From the NCBI GenBank assembly GCA_007844125.1, contig CM017563.1:37702019-37766018 (forward strand): a stretch of DNA of 64,000 nucleotides, written 5' to 3'. The notes beneath the pieces are model-generated. The model was not told where the DNA came from, did no database searches, and worked only from the letters and a program-made list of their open reading frames with translations. A program made the position numbers and the translations under genes. This document shows, one piece after another, positions 32,640-44,274 of this stretch (position 1 is the first letter of the stretch; each line of letters opens with the position of its first letter). This DNA is from Sinonovacula constricta. Lineage: Eukaryota > Mollusca > Bivalvia > Cardiida > Solecurtidae.

Positions 32640-33120
32640 CTCATGACAATGATAGTATGTCAAAGTTCTGTGGTCGGTGTACCCAATCAAGTAAGCACAT
32701 ACTGAATTATGAGGGAAAAACTACACTCAAGTTCAGCACAAATTTTCAGCAGAGCACTAGTCAAAGGTACAAGCCACTTTACCGCAAATAAAAAGACCTC
32801 AGAATTTGCCAGGGACACAAACACGTCAAAAGAAGACAAAGCAATCACTGGTTTTCTGAAGTTTGCTAAATAGCTGCATAAAGAAAATTTTCCTCTCCGG
32901 CAATACAAATGTATTTTTGGCTATTGATCTACTTTCACAATTTTTCTCTACCAGACTGTCTACAAAACGGCAAAATATCGATTCCAATTATATAGCCAGT
33001 TACTTAATTGACGTTTAACTGTCGGTGCGTTCGACCTAAATGAAAACCTGTGACCACATAACCATTTGTCAATTTTGTGGCCGATGAAAATACTAAAATT
33101 TCAAATAGAATAAAATTTTT
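32640..33120. other. No gene recognised
   Basis: AT-rich. The minus-strand open frame at 32,687-32,908 has no recognisable domain or splice frame. Confidence 0.5.
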
Positions 33121-33122
33121 AC

Positions 33123-33427
33123 TTTGTTTGTTTATTGGGTTTATCGTCCCGCTTAGCTATTTGGAGGCGGTGTCCACTTGAAGCAGATATAGTGCTGACA
33201 TCACTGTGTATAGCATGTCTTGAACACTTGGCATGATACCACACCTAGTCACATTATCCTGACACCAGGCCAACCAGTCCTGGAACTACCCTTATATCTG
33301 CTTGAGCGTTAGAAAGATGGCTAAACCACTACCATTTCTAACGACATTGGTATGTCGTGGCCCGGGATTGAACCCGGGGTCTCCCGTACCTGGATGCGAT
33401 GCTCTACTGATTTCGCTTCCAGGTCCG
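33123..33427 (-). mobile_element. SINE-2, full length (~305 bp)
   Basis: The head at 33,427 reads CCGGACCTGGAAGCGAAATC with B-box GGGTTCAATCCC. The body contains TCGTTAGAAATGGTAGTGG and the end is GGGACGATAAACCCAATAAA with an ACAAAC tail. This is the most complete copy and defines the family. Confidence 0.9.
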
Positions 33428-33618
33428 GTCGATAACTTTGTGCCTACATTAATGACAATATGAATCCTGCCACAATCTATGTGTGCATTGCAGAATGAAG
33501 AGATGCTACTGAAAAAGAACTGCAATTTCGGATGGGTTTTTGTCAAGAGGTTTAAACAGGAGAACAGTTTGAGTGTTGCTTCTGATGAGCATTTGTGATG
33601 ACCGGTGAAGCAAATGGT

Positions 33619-33760
33619 GGGGGCGCCCGAACCCGAGTGGTTAGCGCCGCTGACTTGTAACTCCTCAGCTCTTCACCGCGTTGGTTCGAGTCCCGGTCGG
33701 GGCGAGAACTTTCATGTAGGGAGATTTTCTAGCTTACCTACACAACGTTCATTTGAAAGT
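33619..33760 (+). mobile_element. SINE-3 head (tRNA-like)
   Basis: GGGGGCGCCCGAACCCGAGT opens a tRNA-like region with A-box GAGTGGTTAGCGCC and B-box TGGTTCGAGTCCC, closed by GGTCGGGGCG. It is followed by GAACTTTCATGTAGGGAGAT, which also follows the head in the minus-strand copy at 39,215-39,400. A complete tRNA gene is a poorer fit because the arms do not fold cleanly and the downstream sequence is repetitive. Confidence 0.7.
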
Positions 33761-34021
33761 TTAATCTTATTCTTTTGAATTCCCTTGTCTTAAAAACATA
33801 TGACTAACGTAAGCATTTTTGTTCAGATTTCCAGATAAGGAGTTTTCCGGTAACTCTCTGTGCTAGGTATGAGACCAATTCAAAATAGTTTCCTGGCCAA
33901 GGAAGAAGTAGCCATTGGTAACAATTATAGACAAACTGGTCAAACACCTTTGGATGGATGCTGGTAAGAAAATGAAGACAGTAAAAGAGACAAGCTGGCC
34001 CAGTACTGTGGACACCAGAAC

Positions 34022-34065
34022 TGTAATCGGCTGATTCGGGTGGAGGGGGGAGGGGGGGGGGGCGT
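34022..34065 (+). repeat. G-rich run
   Basis: GGTGGAGGGGGGAGGGG extended by further G. Potential quadruplex former. Confidence 0.85.
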
Positions 34066-34142
34066 GGTCGGAGAAAATCATCAAAACAAATAATTGTTTG
34101 TGTTTTGTGTGTGTGTGTTGTTGTTGTTGTTGTTCTTGTTTT

Positions 34143-34310
34143 GATACATCGCAGCGACCAATAATGATCATTACAGCGACGTCCAGCAGTTTTGTTGGAG
34201 GAAGACTCCGGACATTTGACTGGGTAGAACCCAACGGTGCACCTCAAGTCAGCTGGTAGACGGGACTCGAACCCACGCGGTGGGAGACTAAGCAGTCAAA
34301 GCAGTCTAAG
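34143..34310 (-). mobile_element. SINE-3 copy
   Basis: On the minus strand it has a tRNA-like B-box GGGTTCGAGTCCCGTC, then AGGTGCACCG, TGGGTTCTACCC and GGAGTCTTCCTCC. The body matches 39,215-39,400. The A-box part resembles the 45,935 and 55,150 heads (GACTGCTTAG). Confidence 0.7.
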
Positions 34311-34371
34311 CAAAAATCTGACCCCCCCCCCCACACACACACACACACCACACAAGATAGGCACGTATGCC

Positions 34372-34906
34372 TTAAAGGTGGTGTCCGACAGTTTGTTTAT
34401 ATCAAATACAAATAACGATATCGAACAACTGTTTTAGGGAATTTGTGCATAATTTTTGTATAAACCCATACTTTAGTTTTAAAAAATAAGATTTTGATCA
34501 CTGTATTGTTAGACAGAACTAATCACGAAAAAATTTACTCTGAATGTGTATTCTTTCCAAACAGTATAAAAGGCTCGATAGTGTTTTCTGCTAAAAATAG
34601 ACATTGACGTCAGATCGGATTACCCGAATGACTATATAACGTAATCTCAAAAGTGGTTTTCATGTTTTAAAGCGTAACATCAAAAGTGAGTGGTCACGTG
34701 GTTTTCTTGTATAAAAGTAGCTATCTCTACAGTGTAGATGTTGGAAATTCCTGTTTGCATTGACGAGTGGTGATTTATTCTTGACTGTTCGCAGATATCT
34801 TGGACATCAATTTACAGCATTTTGAAGGACCTATTCAGGTAACTATGACTTATGTGGTTATTTGAGGAAATAAATTTTGATCCAAACTGTCGGATACCAT
34901 CTTTAA
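34372..34906. mobile_element. TTAA-flanked MITE, intact (535 bp)
   Basis: Left TTAAAGGTGGTGTCCGACAG and right CTGTCGGATACCATCTTTAA are long inverted ends with TTAA at each border. The interior shares TTTTCTGCTAAAAATAGAC and TGACGTCAGATC with the other family members. No open frame. This is the best-preserved member. Confidence 0.8.
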
Positions 34907-34909
34907 GGA

Positions 34910-35435
34910 AAACGAAACATAATTAAACATTAAAGCAAACAGTGTGAGTGTTTAATCTAGGTACTTGTAGCGTTGTTAATTAGAAATGACTTACATATAA
35001 CCTTATAAGGTATCATAATATGCATGATATATTTTCAAACTTGTTAAGATTGTTTTTGATTTTTTTTTTCTAGTTTGTTTATGTTCACATCAGTAGTTAA
35101 ATTTAATGGTATACTAAACTGCTGTTTTTCAGTATTCTTGAAAAATTCAAACTCAATTAAAATGTTGTTTGTTGTTGTATTTTATTTTGATCCATTAATT
35201 CCTGAACAACAAAGACAAAAAATAAAATAAATAAAAAATAATTGAAAACTCTTATCATGTGTAGCATAAAAAGTTCATTGTTCTGGACTATAGGTGAACA
35301 CTATGTAAATTATGACATTGTGATATTGTCCGTTAATTGCGATTGTGATAACCAATTGTTTATCAACATCCAGTATATATAAGGTCAGGTAGGAGACAAT
35401 GGTATAATACATTGATATGATGTTCTATTGACACA
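34910..35435. other. No gene recognised
   Basis: AT-rich DNA between a MITE and a SINE remnant. No exon or RNA gene seen. Confidence 0.5.
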
Positions 35436-35439
35436 ATTT

Positions 35440-35520
35440 ATTCGTTTGTTTATTTATTGGTTTTGTCGTCCCACTAACAGTATTTCAGATATCTGCGGGC
35501 GGTGTCAGATTAAAGACGGT
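35440..35520 (-). mobile_element. SINE-2 3' end remnant
   Basis: TTTGTTTATTTATTGGTTTT and GTCGTCCCACTAACAG match the SINE-2 tail on the minus strand. The rest of the element is missing. Confidence 0.7.
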
Positions 35521-35837
35521 ATAAAGACGTTTTAAATACGGGCCAGTCTTGTTTCATATATCCGGTACTGCTTAATTTTTCCCGATAACTTTTTTGCACG
35601 GTATTGATTATAGGCGTTTTAAACTACCGCTTTATCTCATGATGTGCGCATAAATAAAATTGGAGCAATGGGGAAGCATTAAAATATAAGAATATTTATG
35701 GCAGATCGTTTGTAAGCGTGTTATGTTATTAAACTACCGTTTTGGACTGAAGCCAATCAATTCGCATAATGGCTGTGGTTTATTTACTATTCAGGTCGTT
35801 CACAACTCAATAAAGGGATTTATTTACATACCGTAAA

Positions 35838-36020
35838 CCCCCTCAACATTTTCCCGTCATACAAGTTACATCCGTAACTCCTTCGACATTTATTGCCAGC
35901 GGAGACTATTTGAGGGAAGTCATCCCCCGAGTCTTCCGGTTTTTATCCCTTCATACAAGTTCCGATTACAAAAATTCCTTTAACATTCTATGCCAGCGGA
36001 CACTATTTGAAGGAAGCAGG
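35838..36020 (+). repeat. ~109-bp tandem duplication, two units
   Basis: Two units share CATACAAGTT, a TTGCCAGCGGAGACTATTTG-like segment and GAAGGAAG ends. The flanking open frames (36,007-36,355) show no domain. Confidence 0.75.
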
Positions 36021-37204
36021 TTATGCCGGTATCAGAAAGAAAAATGACACTTTCTTATTTGAAATCCCAAATTTTCGAATATTTAAGAAAAGGCAGCGAG
36101 AGTGTCCATTTGTTAATAGCATCATGCATTTTCCTGAAAGCTTTGAAATGCGAATTAATGACAAGAAATTTGCACAGGAAGAACAATTCATTTGCATGTC
36201 AAACAATATTGAAATATTTTGGCAATTTTCAAAAAAGTTTGTTTTTGAAAAAAAAATATGACACGTTATGTAATATGCTGTTTGCTTTTGTAAAATGGTA
36301 CGTAGAATGTTTTAAACTGATATTTGTTTTAAAAAAATCACTTTGCTACTGGTAAATATATATGCGTAATATATGTTTAATGCATTTTATAATATGGTAA
36401 GATCTGCGATGGTATACCGTGAGTAGGAAGAACGTCTATTTGCGTATATTCTCTTTTCGAATCTATAAGAACTGATTATTTAATAATACTGATTCCTATT
36501 TTATTGCGTGTGCGTTGTGGATTAGTCCTTGCGCGTATGACCTTGTGATTGTAGATTTTGCGCGCGCATTACTCTGAGTGTGTGACGTGTCACGAGTCAA
36601 TGGATAATGTATGTCTATAATGAGCTATTTCTGTCAATGATACTACATGAAACGAGCAGTAATTCAATAAAAATACATCTTTTACAACAACAGCAACAAC
36701 CTAAGCTACGAAAAATGACGGGTCTTTTTTCCGACATGAGTGTATGCCCCTATTTACGCGTAAAACGCACCCCATGAAGCACCCAAATATAAAACATTAA
36801 ACACGCTTATGGAATACCCTTTTCTACAGCAATACGTAATCCCCTTCTTGTCTTAACAGCCAGTCTATTGACATTGATCTATTTTTAAATATGAATAAAC
36901 TTCCTAATAGATAACAGTCCAATATCGATAAGATAGATAGGTGACTTGACGTCACGCAGTAAATACCCCTGAAAGTTTGAAACTGCAAATAAATAGAACA
37001 TAACAGCTTATAATTGTTTTCAATATTAGCAACTTTTTTAGCCAATGCCACCCGAAGAAGCTTCTGGGTAAATAAGCATCTGTAGGAAAGCTGGTTTCAG
37101 GCCAAACCAGCTATATTTCATTATATCATGCCGAGACCAAGGGATACCATTTCCCTTTTTCCTATGTAAAGGGAATTTACTTAAACTATTAAAAACAATA
37201 TTCT

Positions 37205-37550
37205 TAAACCCCCTATGGGGGTAGTTTATTTGGTATATATTCTGCGGGAAAGCTATTAGTCATCCGGATAATCCACTCGGATGTCGGTATCTGTTTTTAG
37301 CAGAAAACTGAATTTTGCTTATTTATGGATTTAAAAGGAATTAGCATCTGGGTGCTTTTTATGAGTTGTATTGTAATTTAATTACGATTGTGTTCAAAAT
37401 CATTATTGATTAGACTAGAGTTGTGTTGTTGTATTTTTGTTGCTTTTGTTGTTGCAAAAAATGTATGTACAAATACCCCTAACAAGGGTCAGAATTTGTT
37501 ATATGTATTTGATATAGGCAAACTGTTGGCTTCCACATTTCAAAGCGGGT
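37205..37550. mobile_element. TTAA-type MITE relic (left arm)
   Basis: The right-hand end reads TTTGATATAGGCAAACTGTT, similar to 8,117-8,140. The interior has GATGTCGGTATCTGTTTTTAGCAG-like sequence as in the 5.6-kb element. Its own terminus has lost TTAA. The inverted arm has the same relic at about 62,890-63,245. Confidence 0.55.
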
Positions 37551-37855
37551 TTGGCCTACTGCCACCCCTACAACAGTTGCTACCACGACCACTACAACGA
37601 CCACCACTACCACAGCGATTAATAATACAACATCCACAAATTCTATTAAACACTACTGCTTCAAGTACGATAACCACTCCAAATACTACCGCTTCCACTA
37701 CGATAGTCACCATAACAACCTTTTCCTCCGTCTCCAGTACTATGATCACTACAACAAAATGGTCCACCGTCACCACTGCGATGACTTCGGGAACTACCAC
37801 TGCTTCATCTACGATGCCCACTTTAACTACCACAGCTAGGACGACTATAATTAAA
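37550..37855 (+). CDS. Thr/Ser-rich mucin-like region (left arm), possibly exonic
   Basis: One open frame encodes STITTPNTTAS, IVTITTFSSVSSTMITTTKW, STVTTAM and TTASSTMPTLTTTARTTII up to a possible donor AAA/GTGTGTG at 37,855. A Thr-rich frame also exists upstream (VATTTTTTTTT, from about 37,575) but in another frame, implying an indel. A CTACAACAG acceptor-like site sits near 37,573. Dense Thr/Ser with Pro suggests O-glycosylated mucin-like sequence. The inverted copy at 62,236-62,900 has more repeat units. It may equally be a non-coding ACT-rich minisatellite; no start, signal peptide or downstream exon is identified. Confidence 0.3.
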
Positions 37856-37857
37856 GT

Positions 37858-38620
37858 GTGTGTGTTTTACCTTTTAAGTAATGGTAACTGAATAAACTTA
37901 ATTGATGTTTATCTTTTTAAAATGTTTACTGTATTGTGTTTAAACATCGTTGCGTTATGTAAATATAATTCGATAATTTTCTTGTATGAAAAGAAAATCA
38001 ACCAACCAACACCTGTTGCAACGGTTGAGCGCTGTTTTGGATTTAAGCATAAAATACTGACTGTACACCAGGTACTAAATATAGACTTCTCAAAAATTAG
38101 GCCAGTGACAGATTTGTATAATTCAAATTTAATATAGACTAATCGATGTCGATAGATTTATAAAATGAGTGCTTCCTGTAATTTTCAGTTCGTTTCTTTG
38201 TTTACATATAATAATGAGTTTAGCGGTATTGGTGTCTTACACTAAAGACAACTTCTTATAATGTATATAGTTATACCAAATACGTCCCTGTCATTCAAGT
38301 GTTGAATACTTCGATGCTTGATATTATTAAAAAAAATATTATTGTGTTTATGTCATATTTTTTGTGGTCAACAAATCCTTTTTAATTTGGTTGATTTATC
38401 TGATGATCCAATATAACTACAGCGCTTGATATCGTCGGTTATCAACGTGCAAATTCGTCACTACTCGTAAATATCCGGACAAGCCGATGTGTTCCGAGTG
38501 CATCGTTTACTAATACCGCTTTTAGAAAACGAACGTTTACTACATGAACTCGTGTCCCTATGATGGGCAGGTCACTTACAAGCGGAATCGCTTCCTGATT
38601 GGTCTATTTTCTGTTGAACG
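37858..38620 (-). repeat. Dispersed repeat R, inverse copy (left arm)
   Basis: Contains, in inverse order, both parts of repeat R seen at 6,100-7,312, close together (37,930-38,250 and 38,395-38,620). This compact form shows that the 1.9-kb segment between the two parts in the right arm is an insertion. Confidence 0.75.
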
Positions 38621-38841
38621 TTTCAGCTTAAACAACTTGTTTTTAGAAAAAGAACTGCAAAATCACTTGCTACCGTACTACGTAGCGTGTTCACCTGCGG
38701 ACATATGGCGACATGCTTGTTCGAACCTCACATACGTACTTTCAGATTTTATCAAAATTATCAGCACTACAGATACAAACTTGAACACATTCATTACCCA
38801 AAACTCCATTTATCAGCAAATGATGTTAGCATTATACCGTT

Positions 38842-38843
<2 letters not shown>

Positions 38844-38929
<86 letters not shown>

Positions 38930-39015
38930 GAGTGACCGAGACAGAGACAGGGACAGAAAGGCAGAGACAGAGACAAAGAGAGACAGACAGATAGACAGAG
39001 ACAGAGAGACGGAGA
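38844..39015 (+). repeat. (GA)n and (GACA)n microsatellite
   Basis: About 50 bases of pure AG, 30 of ACAG, then degenerate GAGACAG. In the right arm the same position (about 57,670-57,850) carries TC, CTCA and CATCAT units instead. Confidence 0.97.
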
Positions 39016-39214
39016 AACAAACTTAAATCATTTGAACATGATAAAAAATGCATTTCGTGATATTTTGTGCAGGGTTATTGTATAAAACAGTTATGTTCTG
39101 TTCAGCTGGTATGCATGTTATTGAAATGCACTCCTACTTCCTCCGTAACTACTGACGTTTTCAGAGCATAGCATATGGTGTATACCAGCTGAATTTGTCC
39201 TTATTTGTAGTTTT

Positions 39215-39400
39215 GTTGTTTTGTTCTTGTTTTTTTTTTTGTTACATCGCACCCAGTCATGGTTATATTGGTGATGTACAGCTAATTATCGATGGAGGAA
39301 GACTCCAGACTTATGCCAGGGTAGAACCACCGGTGCACCGCAGGAAAATCTACCCACATGAAAGTTTCTCGCTCAGACCATGATTCGAACATACGGGATG
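39215..39400 (-). mobile_element. SINE-3 copy (body and head relic)
   Basis: The minus strand has GTTCGAATCATGGTC (B-box-like), GAAACTTTCATGTGGGTAGA, GGTGCACCGG, GGTTCTACCC and GGAGTCTTCCTCC. It matches 34,143-34,310 and the 33,619 head. Confidence 0.75.
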
Positions 39401-39699
39401 TTGGATTGATGAGTTAAAAGTTAAAATATTTCTATATTTGTCCGAATATGTAGTAATAATAATAATATGTAGTAGTCAATAATTGCCACATAACATCCTT
39501 GTATAATTAACCTTCGTCGAACTTGATGTTGTCAGAATACCTCGAACATTTTCGTGAAAACAAATGTCCACGAAGCTACGTTTTCCTCCCATTGCGTTCC
39601 TACCGCAGAAGTTCCTAGTGTGCAAAGAAATCAAAAGAACATAAAGACCAGTGTTTAGAAAGTTACAGAGTGCATCAGGCGTCATCTTTAAACGTCACT

Positions 39700-40430
39700 G
39701 TAGCAACAAGAAAAGTCGTTGATGCAAAGCATCAAAGGCGACGCAACAACTGGAACTGGTAAACAGGTTGAGGCAATATGGGAGCAAATAACAAAGACAT
39801 GTTTGAAAAGATTTTATTTGAAGGTTTTGAAATTCAGTATACTACAAAAAGAATCACGAGAAAAAGTATGTAAATTACGTATAGGCTTATTCCTGAGAAG
39901 AAAGAATGGTTTTTAAAAACAAAATAAAAGCAAAACCAGAAACCATTTAATAGGTTTTCCAAGAGATTACATATGTAGAAAAAAGTTGCCAAAATTGTTA
40001 TAATCAACGATGAAACTAAAGTGTACAAGCAGAAATTGTTCATGTGCAGCAGCCTCACATTACACAAATAATTATTGTTTAATATTTCCTAAACTTAGCC
40101 TATATCTCACATTTAAAGTGAAATTGATGGTGACAAACTAAGAGAAACAGTAAAGACAGAAAGAACTAGTATGTCCTTCATCGCGATGGAACTAATGTTG
40201 TAACAAAGCAATGGTATTACCTAACTTTGTGCTACTGCGGTTTATAATTACACACTGAGCTGACATTAAGAATACAACTTAACAAAAGTTGCTGTCAAAT
40301 GAAAGGTAGTTTGTCATTCAATAGAGGAAAGAAATACTACAAAAATCATTAATCTTATCATCTAAGGTGGGTATTACTTTCTAGTAAATCTGGGTGTAAG
40401 GACGTAATAATTAGTCCGAACATATTCCGG
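39700..40430. other. Left-arm segment absent from right arm, first part
   Basis: AT-rich, with no gene recognised. The right arm passes directly from 56,560 to 56,370, so about 2.8 kb (39,700-42,480) has no inverted counterpart. Confidence 0.55.
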
Positions 40431-40439
40431 TTTTGTTAA

Positions 40440-40960
40440 ATGTTCGTGTAATAAAAGTCTTGACAAGGAATAAATCTCATGTCAGGTCTAGGGTTTAAAC
40501 CTACAACCCTCCGACCCCGAGTCTATAAACTTAACCTCATCACTAAGAAGACGTCAACTATGTCATTAATGCTTTCTTGGTGTGTTCAGACGTTTCTTTA
40601 ATGATCATAATGATCATCCAAATCGTTAATAAGATTTTTTTAAACTTGTCATAACGGGTCTAAGGTTTGAATTCGGAACCATCTGATAACGAGACTATAT
40701 CCTTAACCTCGTGACCAAGAACACTTCCAGCATATTATAAATGCTTTCATGGTATGTTTAACGTTTCTCATATGCAAGTGAATTAAACTTCCAAATCTTA
40801 AATAAGATCTTTTTGAAAACTTGTGACGAGACTAGGGATTGAATTTGAAAACCTCCGAGTCCAAAAACTTAATCAACTGACCACAAACACTTCAGAGATG
40901 CTATAAACGCATTCCTGCAAGCTGGCAGCACTGGAAATGCTATTTTTCAGATTGAACTTT
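40440..40960 (-). repeat. Three ~180-bp units, each with a tRNA-like B-box relic
   Basis: Segments at about 40,485, 40,665 and 40,830 share TCTAGGGTTTAAACCTACAA-like sequence, then an AACCTC-ATC-ACCAAGAAC-ACTTC block and ATGCTATAAACGC. On the minus strand GGTTTAAACCCT resembles a degenerate B-box, so a tandemly amplified SINE relic is likely. Confidence 0.55.
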
Positions 40961-40964
40961 CTTA

Positions 40965-42010
40965 ATGTATCTTTAAATGTTGCATACATATTGCGTGTGA
41001 AGCCAGATTTTACCATGCATACTCAACAGACCGTTCAGAGCAACCATTTTCAGGCCTTGGACTATTTCGTTGCTGATAGGTAATCTCAATTTGTTAACAT
41101 GCACTCCGAACATCCAAGGACTAACCGAAGGGCAGTCCTAAGTATCTACTTTCGTCAGTAAGGGTGTAGAGTCTCCATATACATTTAGTTGAAGGGTTAG
41201 AATTTTAACATTAGAAAAAGAAATAAACCAAAATCTGTTGTTTTACCATGTTGCATAAAAGTTATACATACAAAAATAAATAAATAAATAAAAAACAGAA
41301 CGCCGTGTAGCGAATTAGGACCTGTATTTTATCAGGGTTAGAAGGCGCGGTAAGCGTAAATGTACACCGGAAGTAGTATCCATGACAATTTGTTGTTGTT
41401 GATATTTTAAGTTAGATTCTTTTGTTTTGTGGCTGTATTTGCTATAATAAAGATAATCTCGTGCTAATATTTAAAATATACTCCTAGGTTGTGCTAATTT
41501 TAAAAAGTTTTGCGAGTATCTTTAAATGTTGCATAAACATTGCACTGAAGTCAGATTGACAGAAGAAGTCATTTCTGACTGTTTTGTTGTTAATAGATGA
41601 TATCACTTTGTAAGCATGCAGTCCGAACACCAAAGCGAAGCATTCCTAGCTACTGACGTAAGTATGAACGTGTAAAGGCGTACCGAGAATCCATGTGCAT
41701 TTACCTTTAAAGTTAAGAAATTGTAATAATAAAAAGAATTAAAACAGCATCTCTCGTTTTCTGATATGTCTGCATAAAACTACAGACATACACAAAATAA
41801 TTTTAAATAATAACAATAAACAGAATGCTGTTTACCGAATTTGGACCCGTATTTTATCAGGGTTATTGTAAAGGGGTGGTAAGCATAATGTGCAGCGGAA
41901 GTAGTACCCTTGACTTAAAGTTTTTTTGATATTATAAGATAGATTATTTTGTTTTTGACTTTATTTGCTATAATGAAGACAATATCATGCATTTTTGTGC
42001 AAAACAAATC
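40965..42010 (+). repeat. ~548-bp tandem duplication, two units
   Basis: 40,965-41,460 and 41,513-42,010 share GTATCTTTAAATGTTGCATA, GCAGTCCGAACA, TATTTTATCAGGGTTA, GCGGAAGTAGTA and TTTGCTATAAT motifs in order. Divergence is visible throughout. Non-coding. Confidence 0.85.
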
Positions 42011-42335
42011 TAAACTATTGTAGAGTTCTGAAAATTCAAAATAACTTTATTTCTTTTCTCAATAATGGACTGATCCATTTAGACCGGAACTGATAATTTC
42101 AATGAAATTGTGCAGGTACACTATGGAAAAATTACTGTGAATGTTTTCAGTGACGGATAAACGTCTTTGCAACACATAACTTCTTCCCAAAGACTCTTTT
42201 AATCGCTCTTTCTCAGCATATATAGTTTTGTGGTTCCCAATGAAACGGTTCGCTGTTAAATTGCTTCTACAGTTTTGACATTCATTATAGAGTAAAAAAG
42301 AACAAATTCTTTTAGTGTCGTGTAACCTATAAAAG

Positions 42336-42395
42336 TCCGCAAATAAATGAATAAATAAATAAATAAATAAATGAATAAATGAATGAATGAATGCA

Positions 42396-42454
<59 letters not shown>

Positions 42455-42480
42455 AAATGAATAAATAAATAAATAAAGCA
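42336..42480 (+). repeat. (AAAT)n microsatellite
   Basis: AAATAAAT units with scattered AATG. It recurs reduced in the right arm near 56,375-56,420. Confidence 0.96.
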
Positions 42481-42749
42481 TTTATTTCCATACCTCTTTT
42501 AAAAGCCTTATTCCTTGTTTTTATCACTGAGATAAACCGGTTGGTATTATAGAATGGACTCTAAAACTCTGTCAATGACCAAACGGTGACGGAGATTTAA
42601 GATTGTATTGTTGTGTTGTGTTTATTTATACACTGTTCAGCAAAACGGATGTATGTAAATAGAAACGAATAAATCTAAATACACAGTATAACTCTCGCAG
42701 GATAAATTTTCGCGTATGACTCATTTTCGAATACATCACGAACATTTTC

Positions 42750-42822
42750 TGCTACTACTTGTACAACTACTATCCGTATTTACTTCCTACTACAACAACT
42801 ACCGCTGCTGCTGCTGCTGCTG

Positions 42823-42865
<43 letters not shown>

Positions 42866-42939
42866 GACTACGACTACTACTACAACTGCTACTACTACTA
42901 CTACTACTACTACTACTAGTCTACTACTACTACTACTAT

Positions 42940-42982
<43 letters not shown>

Positions 42983-43250
42983 TTTACTACTACCACTACT
43001 GCTTCTACTTCTTCTACTACTACTACTACAACTACTACTGCTGCTGCTGCTGTTACTTCTACTACTTCTACTGCTACCACTACTACTACTACAACTACTA
43101 CTGCTACCACTACTCCTACTACAACTACAACTGCTGCTGCTACTACTACTACTACAACTACTACTTCTACTACTACTACTACTACTACAACTTCAACTGC
43201 TAGTGTTTCTAATCCTAGTACAATGTTTACCACCACTTCTTCCACCACCA
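42750..43250 (+). repeat. CTA triplet array
   Basis: CTA/CTG/CTT units for about 480 bases. The right arm has only about 65 bases of the complementary TAG array (56,055-56,120), so this array expanded in the left arm or collapsed in the other. Confidence 0.97.
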
Positions 43251-43254
43251 CAAA

Positions 43255-44150
43255 TATCAGGAAGCCGATCAAATGACTGAGCGCCTAGATCACCAATAGC
43301 CTAAGACTAGTTAAAATTTTATTGCTGATCAGAACATGAAATCTATTGTATTAAATGTAGTTTCATTTCACTGAGGTAAACGGATAAACCGCGGGAATAC
43401 CCATTGAATAATAACTCAAGTCTATACGTCTCCGCATCATCGGTTATCCCCCGTGACATTACTCCGCTATGCTGCGTTATGTACCCGTGGGACAATTGGC
43501 TATGAAAATCTCGTAGTCATGAATAATTAATGAGGCAGTTTCATTGGTGCCATAAGGAAACCACCATGGATAACTAGCCAATGAAGTTACGTTTTATATC
43601 TGAGATTCGGTTTACCATTCAAAATGGCGACCTCCATGAGTAAACATGTGCGTTGGTTTCTATTTTTAGTAAGAAAATCCCAGTATGACATCATTGAGAT
43701 TGAAGAGTATTTTATTGTAACATGCGATTTCATTGGAAGAAGATTGGTCTCCCCTGCCTCATGCATATTCATGAAAACGAGATTTTGCAATTAAAATTTC
43801 CCACGGTATGTATGGAGTGTAACGGAAGAAAGTACTGTGGTGGCCGACGATGACGTCTCCGGTATGTTCATCTGAAGATGTGACATAATCCTTTTGTTCT
43901 CTTGACCGCATTCTAGAAAGAACAATAGTGAAAATATAATTAAAATAGTGTGAGGGATTAAGAGGAAATTAAACAATTGTTTTCTTTTTATTGAAAATGG
44001 GACTTCAATTAGCCGTTCGGATAAGAGAGTAATAAAACCAAGAAATAAAGAAACTGAAATTATCGCTTGACTTGGTCAATGGTTACAGATTATTTTTGGG
44101 TTAAAATTGAAAAGGAAACAAGTGGACTTTATTAAACTATATCAAATACT
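43255..44150. other. No gene recognised; absent from right arm
   Basis: AT-rich. Short minus-strand frames (43,587-43,976) lack domains and splice support. Confidence 0.5.
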
Positions 44151-44274
44151 AATAATTAACGACGAAAAATTTAATTGTGTTAATAATGGCAGAGGCAATC
44201 GCAAACAAGATAAAGAGCCAATGATTTTTTTGTGTGTAAATATAAAAAAACTACAAAATACATTATATAGTATA

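Noticed and set aside
33619..33705. Functional tRNA gene
   Set aside because: A- and B-box-like sequences are present, but the arms do not pair cleanly and a SINE body follows that recurs elsewhere.
33804..34247. Minus-strand frames of 123-147 codons
   Set aside because: They cover SINE-3, a G-run and a TG microsatellite.
36007..36355. 110-codon frame as a gene
   Set aside because: No domain, no splice signals in frame, and a tandem repeat at its start; AT-rich Lys/Phe/Leu composition fits chance.
38794..39053. Ser/Leu-rich frames
   Set aside because: Complement of a GA/GACA microsatellite.
42759..43280. Thr- and Leu-rich open frames
   Set aside because: Same cause: a CTA triplet array.
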